A stretch of 6,490 nt of DNA from Spirochaetota bacterium (GTDB taxonomy: Bacteria; Spirochaetota; Spirochaetia; DTKZ01): the NCBI GenBank assembly GCA_029562045.1, contig JAKQWJ010000258.1, positions 1-6,490 on the forward strand, read 5' to 3'. Below the pieces are notes generated by a model. That model ran no database searches. It saw nothing but the letters and a program-made list of their open reading frames with translations, and had not been told where the DNA came from. Below, one piece after another: positions 5,771 through 6,490 of this stretch. Every line of letters starts with the position of its first letter. Within the stretch, counting starts at the first letter, position 1. The position numbers and the translations under genes are program-made.

Positions 5771-6490
5771 CTATTTCGCGTTGTCTTTCAGCGTCGAAAC
5801 GGGAACGATCCTGTAACCCTGGGAGAGAAGCTGATTGATCAGGAGGTCCAATTTCCGGAACAGGTGATCTCCGGGACCGGTATCCTCCGGGGCGCCGATT
5901 CGAAAGGAGATGATGGACCCGGGTTTTTTCTTCGCCATGATCCTCTCCACCAGATCTGCGGCTGTCCGCTGGAGACGGGAGGTTTCGGGGGACCTTTCCG
6001 CCGCAGCCCAGTCCAGGCTGTCCACATCCCTGCCGATATGGCTGTAGCCCACCTGCGCCGCGGCCCGGAGCATGTCGCTCTGCACGGCGTAGTAGGGGGC
6101 ATGCCAGAGCAGGGAAAGCTCCTTTCCGGTGGCGGCATGGTACTCGTCCTCGTTTCGGGCAAGGCCTCTCTGTATGAAATCCGGAGTCACCCCGAATCGG
6201 GGGTCGGTCATGTTGAAATGAGTGTAGAAAAGGGATGCCGTTTCGTGGCCGGAGGCGGCGAGATCCCGGGCTGCCTCCGGGTCGGTGCGGATGAAATCCC
6301 CTCCCACGAAGAAGGTGGCCCGGATGTTGTAGTCCGCCAGGACCGACAGAACCACATCGAGCCCCTCGGCGGAACCCGCCAGATCGAAGGTCAGGGCTAT
6401 CTCCCGTCCCCGGGTCCGGGATCCATGGGTGAAGTTTTCGAAATCCACCGTGTCATCCGCGGCGGGAAGGGGGGAGTAGGCCGCGGCGGG
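5771..6490 (-). CDS. polysaccharide deacetylase-like (NodB/CE4 fold) protein with altered active-site motifs, C-terminal part
   Basis: The frame is open to the right edge, so the N-terminus is missing; 239 residues are visible, ending TAG at 5771. A GTG at 6448 is in frame, but the frame stays open beyond it (AAAYSPLPAADDTVDFENF), so it is probably not the start. Residues below are numbered from that GTG. NodB landmarks are clear: LTFD (19-22), IRATFFVGGDFI (42-53), SGHETASLFYTHF (66-78), LLWHAPYYAV (113-122), GRDVDSLDW (139-147), KPGSIISFRIG (175-185) and a C-terminal GYRIVPVSTL (211-220). CE4 enzymes remove acetyl groups from peptidoglycan or other GlcNAc polymers. Here several canonical residues differ: TFDD becomes TFDL, the first His of the H-x-x-x-H metal motif is Leu73, the motif-3 Arg is His116, and the final LHD-type motif is SFRIG. 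It may therefore use a different metal site or be non-catalytic. Its place upstream of fliS suggests cell-wall work linked to periplasmic flagella, but that is inference. Confidence 0.88.
   Translation of the reverse strand, partial: PAAAYSPLPAADDTVDFENFTHGSRTRGREIALTFDLAGSAEGLDVVLSVLADYNIRATFFVGGDFIRTDPEAARDLAASGHETASLFYTHFNMTDPRFGVTPDFIQRGLARNEDEYHAATGKELSLLWHAPYYAVQSDMLRAAAQVGYSHIGRDVDSLDWAAAERSPETSRLQRTAADLVERIMAKKKPGSIISFRIGAPEDTGPGDHLFRKLDLLINQLLSQGYRIVPVSTLKDNAK

Overview
The window looks like chromosomal DNA from a GC-rich spirochaete (Spirochaetota, probably a Treponema/Spirochaeta relative). The assignment rests on gene content: a FliS with the spirochaete-type N-terminus, a lipoprotein and a LysM protein sharing a helical domain I associate with treponemes, and a polysaccharide deacetylase of a divergent type. 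No mobile element, tRNA, rRNA or CRISPR array is visible. Codon and base use is even across the genes. No stretch longer than 300 bases lacks a gene.

Layout. (1) Positions 1-278, minus strand: the first 92 codons of a gene running off the left edge, probably an Rsm22-type SAM-dependent methyltransferase. (2) Positions 279-393: a divergent intergenic region with a candidate promoter for the rightward genes. (3) Positions 394-2165, plus strand: two genes overlapping by ATGA, a lipoprotein and a secreted protein with a C-terminal LysM domain. They share a paralogous helical domain and end at a strong intrinsic terminator (2215-2249). (4) Positions 2248-4668, minus strand, convergent: an 806-residue patatin-POTRA-Omp85 barrel protein, i.e. 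a PlpD-like type Vd autotransporter. (5) Positions 4669-4841: a 173-base gap packed with CCCGGG-centred palindromes and direct repeats. (6) Positions 4842-5710, minus strand: a small helical protein, possibly a FlgN/FliT-like flagellar chaperone, 2 bases downstream of fliS. (7) Positions 5771-6490, minus strand: the C-terminal NodB-like domain of a polysaccharide deacetylase-like protein running off the right edge.

How the genes may work together. The plus-strand pair looks like a periplasmic cell-envelope module: one partner lipid-anchored, the other binding peptidoglycan. The minus-strand genes (deacetylase-like, FliS, FlgN/FliT-like, then the patatin autotransporter after the repeat-filled gap) could be one leftward transcript linking cell-wall remodelling and flagellar assembly, with the autotransporter possibly expressed separately. 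The points most worth a second look are the altered metal and catalytic motifs of the deacetylase-like protein, the duplicated domain of the lipoprotein/LysM pair, and the palindrome array in front of the autotransporter gene.
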